Positions 7,337 through 13,598 of a stretch of DNA of 19,891 bases are shown piece by piece. Both the position numbers and the translations under genes were made by a program. Origin of the DNA: CAITSH01 sp964385505 (GTDB taxonomy: Bacteria > Pseudomonadota > Gammaproteobacteria > Burkholderiales > SG8-39); the NCBI GenBank assembly GCA_964385505.1, contig CAYLPI010000065.1, forward strand, positions 1 to 19,891, read 5' to 3'. Below the pieces are notes generated by a model. That model ran no database searches. It saw only the letters and a program-made list of their open reading frames with translations, and was not told the DNA's origin. The first letter of the stretch is position 1, and each line of letters begins with the position of its first letter.

Positions 7337-8602
7337 TCAGGCGTCCTTGACCTCGAATCCCATCAGGTCGCAATAGCCTTTCCAGAAAGCACGGATCGGC
7401 ACCTCAGTCACCAGGTGGGTCTGGTCGCCAAATTCGCGACCCCCCATTTCAATGAAAGCGTGCCCGCGGCCCATTTCGCCCTGGATTGCCGCGTGCGCAA
7501 TCTCGAGTGCCTCTGCGTCCTCCATCGACAGGTATCCGCCGGGCCCGAGCAGATTGCCCTGCATGCGACGGGCGTGAACGGCTTCGGGGGTATCGTCGGC
7601 ATACTCGAAGTTGATCCAAACCAGCTCGAACTCATCGACGCTCTTCGGAATGCACTGGCGGAAGCCGAGGTGGTTTGAGATCTGGGCCAGGACGAAGGTC
7701 GGAAACATCGACAGCACGGTCGAGACCATGCCATCGGCATGCTCTTCGAAATGCTTTACGACTTCCGGCGCTTCGAGTTGGAATTGCGATTTGAAGGTTT
7801 CGACCTTGGCATAGGTGTTTCCCATCTTCTCGTCCTTCACGCCGTACGTCGTGAGCACGCAGTGGAGGCCGTTTTGGGCCATTACGGTCGAGCCGCGTTG
7901 CGAGGTGCGGAACATTCCGAACTTGGAGTTGAAGCCATGCAGCAGCGCGCCGTGGTAGCAATCCTTGAGGTTTTCCACGTATAGCTTCCAGTTGCCCCGG
8001 ATCAACTGTCGTTGATAGCCCACCACCTTGATCGGCCGGCTGCAGAGTTCGTCAAATCGTTGCCGCACCGGCTCGCCCATGTAATCGACAAGAGACTCCA
8101 TGTCGTGGGCGAAAGTGCCGAACACGACGCCGCGGTACGATTCCACGCGCAGTTTCTCCAAGCCGTGTGCGTCTGTCTTGAAGTCTGCAGGGTAGCCGCC
8201 ATTGCCGTTTATGCCGCGCCGGTAAGGAACGCCCAACAGGTTGCCTGCGAGGTCGTAGCTCCACTGGTGGTAGATGCAGGTGTGTGAGGCGGAATTGCCC
8301 CGTTTCTCGCGTACCACCGCAGCGCCGCGGTGCGCGCAACGATTGACGAATGCGTGCAGCTTTCCGTCCTCGGCCCGGCTAAGCACCACCGAGGTAATGC
8401 CAACGTAATTGGTGACGAAATCCCCGGGATTGGGCACTTCCGACTCAAGGCCGAGATAGTTCCAGGTCCGGCCATGGAAAATGCGATCCTGTTCGAGCTC
8501 AAAGAGTTTTGGGTCGACGTGCACGCCAAACGGTACCTGCGTGAAATCCGCTCGCGGCCAAACCAGTGCGGTGGTGTCCGGGTTGTTCAGTACTGCGCTC
8601 AT
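7337..8602 (-). CDS. Aromatic-ring-hydroxylating dioxygenase, alpha (Rieske oxygenase) subunit
   Basis: A 421-residue terminal oxygenase large subunit. The Rieske [2Fe-2S] motif is complete: Cys89-x-His91 (NRCAHRG) and Cys109-x2-His112 (CIYHQW), 17 residues apart. The mononuclear iron site follows: NWKLYVENLKDCYHGALLH supplies the bridging Asp214, His217 and His222, and SMEDAEALE supplies a likely third ligand, Asp362. The GPGGYLSMEDAEALE block recalls salicylate 5-hydroxylase and three-component anthranilate dioxygenase large subunits, so an aromatic carboxylate or close relative is a reasonable but unproven substrate. The ATG at 8602 is fixed by an AAGGAGAG ribosome-binding site; the frame stays open upstream into the cupin gene but without coding sense. 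The enzyme needs a reductase, usually with a ferredoxin, and neither is encoded in this window. Confidence 0.95.
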   Translation of the reverse strand: MSAVLNNPDTTALVWPRADFTQVPFGVHVDPKLFELEQDRIFHGRTWNYLGLESEVPNPGDFVTNYVGITSVVLSRAEDGKLHAFVNRCAHRGAAVVREKRGNSASHTCIYHQWSYDLAGNLLGVPYRRGINGNGGYPADFKTDAHGLEKLRVESYRGVVFGTFAHDMESLVDYMGEPVRQRFDELCSRPIKVVGYQRQLIRGNWKLYVENLKDCYHGALLHGFNSKFGMFRTSQRGSTVMAQNGLHCVLTTYGVKDEKMGNTYAKVETFKSQFQLEAPEVVKHFEEHADGMVSTVLSMFPTFVLAQISNHLGFRQCIPKSVDEFELVWINFEYADDTPEAVHARRMQGNLLGPGGYLSMEDAEALEIAHAAIQGEMGRGHAFIEMGGREFGDQTHLVTEVPIRAFWKGYCDLMGFEVKDA

Positions 8603-8623
8603 GGGAATCTCTCCTTCGGTAGG

Positions 8624-8639
8624 CAGGGCGCTCGCCCTG
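8624..8639 (-). other. Hairpin between cupin and dioxygenase alpha genes
   Basis: A perfect inverted repeat (CAGGGCG, 2-base centre, CGCCCTG) lies between the cupin stop and the alpha-subunit ribosome-binding site, with no T run after it. In RNA it would form about a six-pair stem. It could be a processing or stability element giving different levels of cupin and oxygenase, or an operator. Role not known. Confidence 0.35.
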
Positions 8640-8652
8640 TGATGAATGGTTT

Positions 8653-9060
8653 TCAGGCGGGAATCGTTTCGTACACGGCGGGCATCGTGATTTCCAGCAC
8701 CTCGAGGTCGGTCGTGTAGTCGATGACGTCGTGCGCCCCCCCCGGTGGCTGGAAGAGACAGCCGCCGGCTTCGACCACCACGTCGTCGTTCGACCCCTCC
8801 CAGCGGTAGGTCACCCGGCCTTTCAATATGTAGACCATGTGGAAGTCGAGTTTGTGCCAGTGCGCTCCTTGCGGACCCTTGCAGGGTTCGAGCGCTCGCA
8901 TGTGGAAAGCGCCGACCTTCCCCGCGCTTGCCGCAGCCATGCCCAGGTCGCGCACCTCGAAAGCCGCCCATGCGTTGCGCGGTTTGAAGGCCCCCGGTTC
9001 GAGACGTGCGATGCGCAGTTTGCTGAACGCGTCCAGCAACCGATCGACTTCTGCCTGCAT
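8653..9060 (-). CDS. Small single-domain cupin protein
   Basis: A 135-residue protein with one cupin barrel at about residues 45-128. Motif 1 is GAHWHKLDFHMVYILKG: His67 and His69, with His74 close to the position where Glu is usual. Motif 2 is FQPPGGAHDV with His110. A four-His metal site is therefore possible. The ATG at 9060 is chosen for its GGAGGT ribosome-binding site 5 bp upstream; a longer reading to 9108 would pass over that site. It is the first gene of the eight-gene operon. It is too short to be a bicupin gentisate dioxygenase. It may be a small dioxygenase, an isomerase, or a sensor of the substrate. Family certain, function unknown. Confidence 0.85.
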   Translation of the reverse strand: MQAEVDRLLDAFSKLRIARLEPGAFKPRNAWAAFEVRDLGMAAASAGKVGAFHMRALEPCKGPQGAHWHKLDFHMVYILKGRVTYRWEGSNDDVVVEAGGCLFQPPGGAHDVIDYTTDLEVLEITMPAVYETIPA

Positions 9061-9121
9061 TCTGACCTCCATTTGGCACGCGCCCGGGCTGATGCGGCGC
9101 ACACCCATCGTGGCGCAGCCA

Positions 9122-9139
9122 TCGTCAATGCTTCGTCAA
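9122..9139. promoter_or_regulatory. Predicted SARP operator: heptamer direct repeat, 11-bp period
   Basis: On the plus strand TCGTCAA occurs at 9122-9128 and again, identically, at 9133-9139, four bases apart (minus strand TTGACGA-AGCA-TTGACGA). SARP-family activators are known to bind direct heptamer repeats spaced by one helical turn (11 bp), often overlapping the -35 region. The minus-strand repeats contain TTGACG, a good -35 hexamer, pointing toward the cupin operon; a convincing -10 was not found. The repeat lies directly between the operon and the divergent SARP gene. A third, weaker copy could not be fixed. Confidence 0.45.
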
Positions 9140-10357
9140 AACTGTGGCGGGAGTGCTAAGATTTCGCGGGTGCGGACAAAAAGCGTCACACCACTTCTTG
9201 AACTACGGTTGCTTGGCGGCTTTTCGGTCTTCGCCTGCGGCAAGCCCCTGATCCTGCGGTCACGCAAGGACCGCGCGCTGCTGGCCTACCTCGCACTCGC
9301 GCCCGGACGCGTCTTCGCGCGCGAGCGGCTTGCCGGCATGCTGTGGAGCGAGGTCGAAGGCGATGCGCGGCACAGCCTGCGCCAGAGCCTGTCGGCGATC
9401 TCTAATGCCGTCGGCGGTATGCACACGGCAGCGGCGCGCGCGTTGCGGTTCGATCGGGACAAGGCGGGGCTGGACCCGTCCTGCGTCGCGGTTGATGTCT
9501 TGCGCATGCGCGCGTTGTTGGAGACCAGAACCGCTGCGGATCTAGAGGCCGCAGGTCTTCTCTATGCAGGCCCGTTGTTGGAGGACCTGGGCCGTGTTTC
9601 ACCCAGATTTGACGACTGGCTGGTCGTGGAACGCGAACAACTCGCCGCCGCCGCAACTACCGCCAATCGCCTGCTGCTCGATTTGTGCGCGGCGGATGGC
9701 GCGCCCGAACGCGCGATTCCAGTAGCCTCGCGCCTGGTCGCGGCGGACCCTTTCCAGGAAGAGGCGCGGCACGACCTGATGCTGCTGTATGCCGAGTGTG
9801 GACATACGCGGGCGGCGATTGCCCAGTACGAGGCCTACGCCGCGCTGTTGCGCAACGAACTTGGCACCGAGCCAAGCGAGGCGACCCGGCAGGTGCATCG
9901 TTTGCTCTTGGACGGCAAAACCCCGGCGCGGCGCGGCCGGCGAACAGCGATGCCGGCGAGAGTACCGGCGGTGTCGAGCGCGTCTGATGATTACTTGCGG
10001 CGCATCGTTTGCGTGCTCGAGCAGATGCCCGATTGCATCGTCATTACGGACCTGGACGGACGTATCGTCGGCTGGAACGAATGGGCGAAACGGAACTTTG
10101 GTTACGAAAAGAGCGAGGTCCTTGGTCGCAAGCCCTTCTTCCTGTACGGTCCGGGCGCGGACGAGCGCCTTACCAATGACCTGATAGCCAAGGCGATTCG
10201 CTATGGGCGCTGGTCCGGCGTCTTGCGTTTGGTCAACAAGAACGGCTCTTCGCGGTTGCACAAGCGCACCATGATGCCATTGCGGGATGAGGGCGGACGC
10301 ATCGTCGGCGTATTCGGTGTGACGCGACCCCTGACGCGTCCTATCCCGGGACTCTGA
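9128..10357 (+). CDS. SARP/BTAD-type transcriptional activator with C-terminal PAS domain
   Basis: A 409-residue protein if the ATG at 9128 is used. Neither that codon nor the GTG at 9170 has a well-placed ribosome-binding site, so the start is uncertain; the frame is open further upstream, but that part is antisense to the cupin gene. Residues 25-115 form an OmpR-like winged helix of SARP type (LLGGFSVFACGKP, RKDRALLAYLALAPGRVFARERLAGMLW, ARHSLRQSLSAI). Residues 120-262 form a bacterial transcriptional activation domain of TPR-like helices (YAGPLLEDL, FDDWLVVEREQLA, AADPFQEEARHDLMLLYAECGHTRAAIAQYEAYAALLRNELGTEPS). Residues 288-400 form a PAS domain (MPDCIVITDLDGRIVGWNEWAKRNFGYEKSEVLGR). It is divergent from the catabolic operon and is probably its activator, with the PAS domain sensing a ligand or redox state. 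No ATPase domain is present. Confidence 0.88.
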   Translation: MLRQNCGGSAKISRVRTKSVTPLLELRLLGGFSVFACGKPLILRSRKDRALLAYLALAPGRVFARERLAGMLWSEVEGDARHSLRQSLSAISNAVGGMHTAAARALRFDRDKAGLDPSCVAVDVLRMRALLETRTAADLEAAGLLYAGPLLEDLGRVSPRFDDWLVVEREQLAAAATTANRLLLDLCAADGAPERAIPVASRLVAADPFQEEARHDLMLLYAECGHTRAAIAQYEAYAALLRNELGTEPSEATRQVHRLLLDGKTPARRGRRTAMPARVPAVSSASDDYLRRIVCVLEQMPDCIVITDLDGRIVGWNEWAKRNFGYEKSEVLGRKPFFLYGPGADERLTNDLIAKAIRYGRWSGVLRLVNKNGSSRLHKRTMMPLRDEGGRIVGVFGVTRPLTRPIPGL

Positions 10358-10399
10358 CCCCGTCTTTGCACTTTACGCAGTCTGAACTTGCCCCAAAAC

Positions 10400-10425
10400 A
10401 AAAGGCCACCCGAAGGTGGCCTTTT
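10400..10425. terminator. Bidirectional rho-independent terminator
   Basis: An 11-bp perfect stem (AAAAGGCCACC, loop CGAA, GGTGGCCTTTT) followed by further T residues on the plus strand, and by TTTTGTTTT on the minus strand. It lies 42 bp after the SARP-PAS gene and 19 bp after the stop of the convergent Tim44-like gene, so it can serve both. Confidence 0.85.
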
Positions 10426-10444
10426 TTGTTGCGACTTGTCTGAA

Positions 10445-11335
10445 TCAGGCGGTGGCGACCTGCTGAATCCCCGCCAGCATCCATCCGGCGCCGCCCGAAA
10501 CCGGCTTTTGCAGGTTCCAGACTTCTTCGAAGGGTGTGGCAACGGTTTCGCCGTCGTCCTTGATCATGCCGCCAAAGCGCACGCTGGCGACGTGGTTGCC
10601 GCCTTCGGTGACGACTTCGAGCAGGTCGGCGGCAAGGGTCACGACTTCGGTTTTCTGCGTAACGCCGAAGCGCGAGTCGATTTGCGACTTGAACAGCGTG
10701 AACATCTCATCGCTGCTCATGTCGCGCAGGGTGTCGAGATCGGCGCTGTCGTTGGCTTTTTGCAGGTTCATGAAGGATAGTTTGGCCTGCTTCACAAAGC
10801 CGGCGGCGTCAAAGCCGGCCGGCATGTTGGGCTGGAACTGGCTGCGAAAGTCGGGACCGCCGCTGCCGGTCATGCCGGTCATTTGCGACGGCGGCGGTGC
10901 GGCCACCGTCTCCGAACCCATCATGCCGTAGCTGTTCGGACCGGTCGCCGGCTGCACTTGTGCGCGCGGCTTCATGAAGAAGCGCAGCGCCAGCATAACC
11001 GCGCCACCGACCAGCAAGGCGAGCAGCAGGGTGCTGATGATGCTGCCCATGCCGCCAAACGCACCTTGCGAGAACAGGTAACCGAGGCCGAGACCGGCGG
11101 CGAGGCCGGCGACGGGGCCGAGCCAGCGGTTGCCGGAGGGTGCGGCTGCCGCAGGCGCGGCGGCTGCGGGTGCCGCGGCGTTCTGTGCCGGCGCGACGGA
11201 TTTTTGCGGCGCGATGGACTGGCGCTGCATGCCGGTGCTGCCGCCACCACCCAGGCGTTTGGCCGCCTCGGCGTCAAGCGGCGCGAGGCCTATGCCTACC
11301 ATCACGGTAAGCGCGATCATGATCCATGTCTTCAT
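10445..11335 (-). CDS. Tim44-like domain membrane protein
   Basis: A 296-residue protein. Residues 1-24 look like a signal peptide or anchor ending DAEAA, followed by KRLGGGGSTGMQR, an Ala/Pro-rich low-complexity linker (about 41-67), two hydrophobic Gly-rich segments (about 72-90 and 96-120), and a C-terminal soluble domain at about 175-295. That domain (FVKQAKLSFMNLQKANDSADLDTLRDMSSDEMFTLFKSQI, then VASVRFGGMIKDD and FEEVWNLQKP) matches the bacterial Tim44-like domain. The family is common in proteobacteria as an inner-membrane-associated protein; its function in bacteria is poorly defined. An AGAGGAAA ribosome-binding site supports the ATG at 11335. Upstream lies ubiE on the same strand, 123 bp away with a repeat between, so it probably has its own promoter. 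Confidence 0.87.
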   Translation of the reverse strand: MKTWIMIALTVMVGIGLAPLDAEAAKRLGGGGSTGMQRQSIAPQKSVAPAQNAAAPAAAAPAAAAPSGNRWLGPVAGLAAGLGLGYLFSQGAFGGMGSIISTLLLALLVGGAVMLALRFFMKPRAQVQPATGPNSYGMMGSETVAAPPPSQMTGMTGSGGPDFRSQFQPNMPAGFDAAGFVKQAKLSFMNLQKANDSADLDTLRDMSSDEMFTLFKSQIDSRFGVTQKTEVVTLAADLLEVVTEGGNHVASVRFGGMIKDDGETVATPFEEVWNLQKPVSGGAGWMLAGIQQVATA

Positions 11336-11408
11336 TGTGTTTCCTCTTTTCCCGGTAAGTGCTTTGTATGGGTTCGTTGTTACGGTTTTACCAGTACATC
11401 CTGAAACC

Positions 11409-11476
11409 TAGTACTTGAATCCCCCTGGTACTTGAATCCCTCTAGTACTTGAATCCCTCTAGTACTTGAATCCCTT
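11409..11476. repeat. 17-bp tandem repeat, four copies, at the 3' end of ubiE
   Basis: Four contiguous 17-bp units at 11409-11425, 11426-11442, 11443-11459 and 11460-11476, close to TAGTACTTGAATCCCTC on the plus strand. The unit at 11460-11476 is the end of ubiE (codons for KGFKY and part of the stop). The other three lie between ubiE and the Tim44-like gene and differ by only one or two bases. This looks like repeated tandem duplication of the ubiE stop region. Units are contiguous with no spacers, so it is not a CRISPR. Confidence 0.93.
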
Positions 11477-12193
11477 ATGCAGCGCCACAACTCCCGCGCT
11501 CAGGTCATTGTATGTGACATCTTCAAGGCCTGCGCGTTCCATCATCAACTTCAATGTCTGCTGGTCCGGGTGCATGCGTATCGACTCGGCGAGATAGCGG
11601 TAGCTCGCCTCGTCGGAGGCGATTTTGCGGCCCAGCCAGGGCAGCGCGGTAAACGAATACCAATCATAGGCTTTTTCGAGGGGTTTCCAGACCTTGGAGA
11701 ATTCGAGTACCAGAACGCGGCCGCCGGGACGCAGGACGCGTGTCATTTCAGCCAGGGCGGTTTCTTTGTGCGTCATGTTGCGCAGGCCGAAGGCGACGCT
11801 GACGCAGTCAAAGTAATTGTCCGGAAAGGGCAGGTGTTCGGCATCGCATTGCAGTGCCGGGGCGATGGCGCCCTCGTCGATCATGCGGTTGCGGCCGACG
11901 CCGAGCATGGCGCGGTTGATATCCGTCAGCCATACTTGGCCGCTCGCGCCGACGCGTTTGGCAAAGGCGCGCGACAGGTCGCCCGAGCCGCCGGCGACGT
12001 CGAGCACGCGGCTGCCTTCGCGCACGCCGCTTTGCGCGATGGCATGGGCTTTCCACAGACGGTGTAAGCCGCCTGACATCATGTCGTTCATCAGGTCGTA
12101 TTTGCCGGCGACCGAATCGAATACCGCGGCGACCTTTTTAGCCTTGTCGCGCTCGTCAACGGTGCTGAAGCCGAAATGCGTTTGTTCGCTCAT
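11459..12193 (-). CDS. ubiE: Ubiquinone/menaquinone biosynthesis C-methyltransferase UbiE
   Basis: A 244-residue class I SAM-dependent methyltransferase that C-methylates the benzoquinol intermediate of ubiquinone synthesis (or demethylmenaquinol). Family blocks are clear: THFGFSTVDERDKAKKVAAVFDSVAGKYDLMNDMMSGGLHRLWK at the N-terminus, the SAM motif VLDVAGGSGDLS (about 63-74), DINRAMLGVGR, FDCVSVAFGLRNMTHKETALAEMTRVLRPGGRVLVLEFSK, and YRYLAESIRMHPDQQTLK. The ATG at 12193 gives the N-terminus typical of the family; the frame stays open further upstream but overlaps the DUF971 gene. No strong ribosome-binding site is seen. It lies 32 bp downstream of the DUF971 gene and is probably co-transcribed with it. 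Its stop codon lies at the edge of the 17-bp repeat. Confidence 0.97.
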   Translation of the reverse strand: MSEQTHFGFSTVDERDKAKKVAAVFDSVAGKYDLMNDMMSGGLHRLWKAHAIAQSGVREGSRVLDVAGGSGDLSRAFAKRVGASGQVWLTDINRAMLGVGRNRMIDEGAIAPALQCDAEHLPFPDNYFDCVSVAFGLRNMTHKETALAEMTRVLRPGGRVLVLEFSKVWKPLEKAYDWYSFTALPWLGRKIASDEASYRYLAESIRMHPDQQTLKLMMERAGLEDVTYNDLSAGVVALHKGFKY

Positions 12194-12225
12194 TGGTTGG
12201 TGCACACTATCAGCAGACTTGTTGC

Positions 12226-12633
12226 TCAGTGACCGTGCAGCACTGGCTTCACGGTGGTATCGATGTCGCGGCTGGCGCCGGCATCGGCGAGGCGTTTGAG
12301 GTATTGCTGCCACAGGCTGTCCTGATTGCTGCCCAGCTCGTAGAGGTAGTCCCAGGAATAAATGCCGGTGGCGTGGCCGTCGGAAAACGTCGGTTGCACG
12401 GCATAACTGCCGACCGGGTCGAGGGCGGTGATGCCGACCTTGATCTTGCCCGTCTGCAGCGTTTCCTGGCCCGGACCGTGGCCGCGCACTTCGGCCGAGG
12501 GCGAATGCACGCGCAGGAATTCGTAGCCGAGGCGAAAGCTTTTGCCGTCGGAAAAGGCGATTTCCATCACTTTTGACGTCTGGTGCAGCTTTATTTCAGT
12601 CGGAATCGGGGAGTTTTTGTCCAAGCCAGCCAT
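12226..12633 (-). CDS. DUF971 (gamma-butyrobetaine hydroxylase N-terminal-like) protein
   Basis: A 135-residue protein of the DUF971/GBBH-like N-terminal family: PTEIKLHQTSKVMEIAFSDGKSFRLGYEFLRVHSPSAEVRGHG, KVGITALDPVGSYAVQPTFSDGHATGIYSWDYLYELG. The SDG.(S/A) and F.DGH.TGIYSW.YL patterns are typical. In eukaryotic hydroxylases this domain carries a zinc site, but I see no cysteine cluster here. Stand-alone bacterial members have no firmly known role; some have been linked to Fe-S or quinone functions. A CAGGAC ribosome-binding site precedes the ATG at 12633. It is the first gene of a small operon with ubiE, and its promoter must lie in the 165-bp gap shared with the divergent phoB. Confidence 0.9.
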   Translation of the reverse strand: MAGLDKNSPIPTEIKLHQTSKVMEIAFSDGKSFRLGYEFLRVHSPSAEVRGHGPGQETLQTGKIKVGITALDPVGSYAVQPTFSDGHATGIYSWDYLYELGSNQDSLWQQYLKRLADAGASRDIDTTVKPVLHGH

Positions 12634-12736
12634 GGGGTGTCCTGATTGCGTTACTGCAAGCGCCTATCATAGCGTGAACTGCCGCTGCGACTGCTGGCGC
12701 CGGGTGAGCTAAAACAGCGGGCAAAAACAGCGCCGG

Positions 12737-12754
12737 ATGTAACATGACTGTCAT
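12737..12754 (+). promoter_or_regulatory. PHO box upstream of phoB
   Basis: The 18 bases at 12737-12754 match 14 of 18 positions of the PHO-box consensus (two CTGTCAT-type heptamers, 11-bp period); the second heptamer, CTGTCAT, is perfect and the first is ATGTAAC. The box ends 10 bp before a TAGAAT -10 element (12765-12770), the placement seen in Pho promoters where the box replaces the -35. It implies that PhoB activates its own gene under phosphate limitation. Confidence 0.7.
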
Positions 12755-12764
12755 TTTCATTTCG

Positions 12765-12770
12765 TAGAAT
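12765..12770 (+). promoter_or_regulatory. -10 element of the phoB promoter
   Basis: TAGAAT matches five of six bases of the sigma-70 -10 consensus and lies 10 bp downstream of the PHO box. Transcription would begin near 12777, leaving a leader of about 22 bases before the phoB ATG. Confidence 0.55.
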
Positions 12771-12798
12771 CGGCACAACTTCGCAACCGGACTATCCG

Positions 12799-13488
12799 AT
12801 GTCGGCCAATATACTCGTCGTTGAAGACGAACCCGCAATTCAGGAACTGATCGCGCTCAATCTCGAGCACGCGGGCCACCGCGTGCTGCGCGCCAAAGAT
12901 GCCGAACATGCGCAAAGCCTGGTACGTCATGCGCTGCCCGATCTGGTGCTGCTCGACTGGATGCTGCCGGGCCAATCGGGCGTGATGTTCGCGCGCGCGC
13001 TGCGCGACGACGAGCGCACCAAGTCGATTCCGATCATCATGCTGACCGCGCGCGGCGCCGAGCAGGACAAGGTGGTCGGCCTCGAATCGGGCGCCGACGA
13101 CTACATCACCAAGCCGTTCTCGCCGCGCGAGCTGCTGGCGCGCATCAAGGCGGTGTTGCGCCGGCGCGCGCCCCAGCTCACTGACGAGCCGGTCGAGATC
13201 GCCGGCCTGCGCCTCGACCCGGGTAACCACCGCGTCAGCGGCAGCGGCACGCCGCTCGAGCTCGGTCCGACCGAGTTCCGGCTGCTGCATTTCCTGATGA
13301 CCCATACCGAGCGCGTGCACAGCCGCGCGCAATTGCTCGACCAGGTCTGGGGTGACCATGTGTTTGTCGAGGAACGCACGGTGGACGTGCACATTCGCCG
13401 CCTGCGCCAGTCGCTCGAGCCCTCGGGCCACGATCGCCTGGTGCAAACCGTCCGTGGCACCGGTTACCGCTTCGCCGACGGCGAATAA
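12799..13488 (+). CDS. phoB: Phosphate regulon response regulator PhoB
   Basis: A 229-residue OmpR/PhoB-family response regulator. The receiver domain is about 3-120, with acidic residues in VVEDEP, phospho-acceptor Asp53 (LLDWMLPG), Thr83 (MLTARG) and Lys105 (TKPFSPREL), the same positions as in E. coli PhoB. The winged-helix domain is about 130-228, with LELGPTEFRLLHFLMTHTERVHSRAQLLDQVWG and VEERTVDVHIRRLRQSLEP...VQTVRGTGYRF. When phosphorylated by PhoR it binds PHO boxes and turns on phosphate-scavenging genes. A PHO box and -10 lie just upstream. phoR follows 106 bp later on the same strand, an unusually long gap for the pair. Confidence 0.97.
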   Translation: MSANILVVEDEPAIQELIALNLEHAGHRVLRAKDAEHAQSLVRHALPDLVLLDWMLPGQSGVMFARALRDDERTKSIPIIMLTARGAEQDKVVGLESGADDYITKPFSPRELLARIKAVLRRRAPQLTDEPVEIAGLRLDPGNHRVSGSGTPLELGPTEFRLLHFLMTHTERVHSRAQLLDQVWGDHVFVEERTVDVHIRRLRQSLEPSGHDRLVQTVRGTGYRFADGE

Positions 13489-13507
13489 CCGGGCCGATGC
13501 GCGCTAG

Positions 13508-13533
13508 AATGGCCGGCATGTCCGGCCATTTTT
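13508..13533 (+). terminator. Terminator-like hairpin between phoB and phoR
   Basis: A perfect 9-bp stem (AATGGCCGG, loop CATGT, CCGGCCATT) whose end runs into five T residues at 13529-13533. The GC-rich stem followed by a T run is the form of a rho-independent terminator. It begins 19 bp after the phoB stop and would reduce read-through into phoR. The T run is short, so termination is probably partial. Confidence 0.6.
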
Positions 13534-13598
13534 CATCTTGTGAAGTGTTCTGTGCGGCGTTGCCGTTGACCGTTGTCCTTGCGCCGGGCGCTGCATGA
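13509..13598 (+). CDS. Possible 29-residue leader ORF overlapping the phoR start
   Basis: An ATG inside the hairpin at 13509 opens a 29-codon frame beginning MAGMSGHF whose TGA (13596-13598) overlaps the phoR ATG as ATGA. phoR has no clear ribosome-binding site of its own, so coupled translation from this short frame is conceivable. The short frame also has no clear ribosome-binding site and its peptide resembles nothing I know. It could easily be chance. Confidence 0.2.
   Translation: MAGMSGHFSSCEVFCAALPLTVVLAPGAA

Noticed and set aside
8603..9079. Upstream extension of the Rieske alpha frame to 580 residues
   Set aside because: It would overlap the cupin gene in another frame, and a strong AAGGAGAG site marks the ATG at 8602.
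8837..9127. Upstream extension of the SARP-PAS frame to 506 residues
   Set aside because: It runs antisense through the cupin gene, and its sequence is unlike the SARP N-terminus, which begins near LELRLLGGF.
11409..11476. Possible CRISPR array
   Set aside because: The 17-bp units are contiguous without spacers and derive from the end of ubiE.
12757..13446. A 229-codon minus-strand frame opposite phoB
   Set aside because: Shadow of the receiver and winged-helix coding sequence; no ribosome-binding site or family resemblance.
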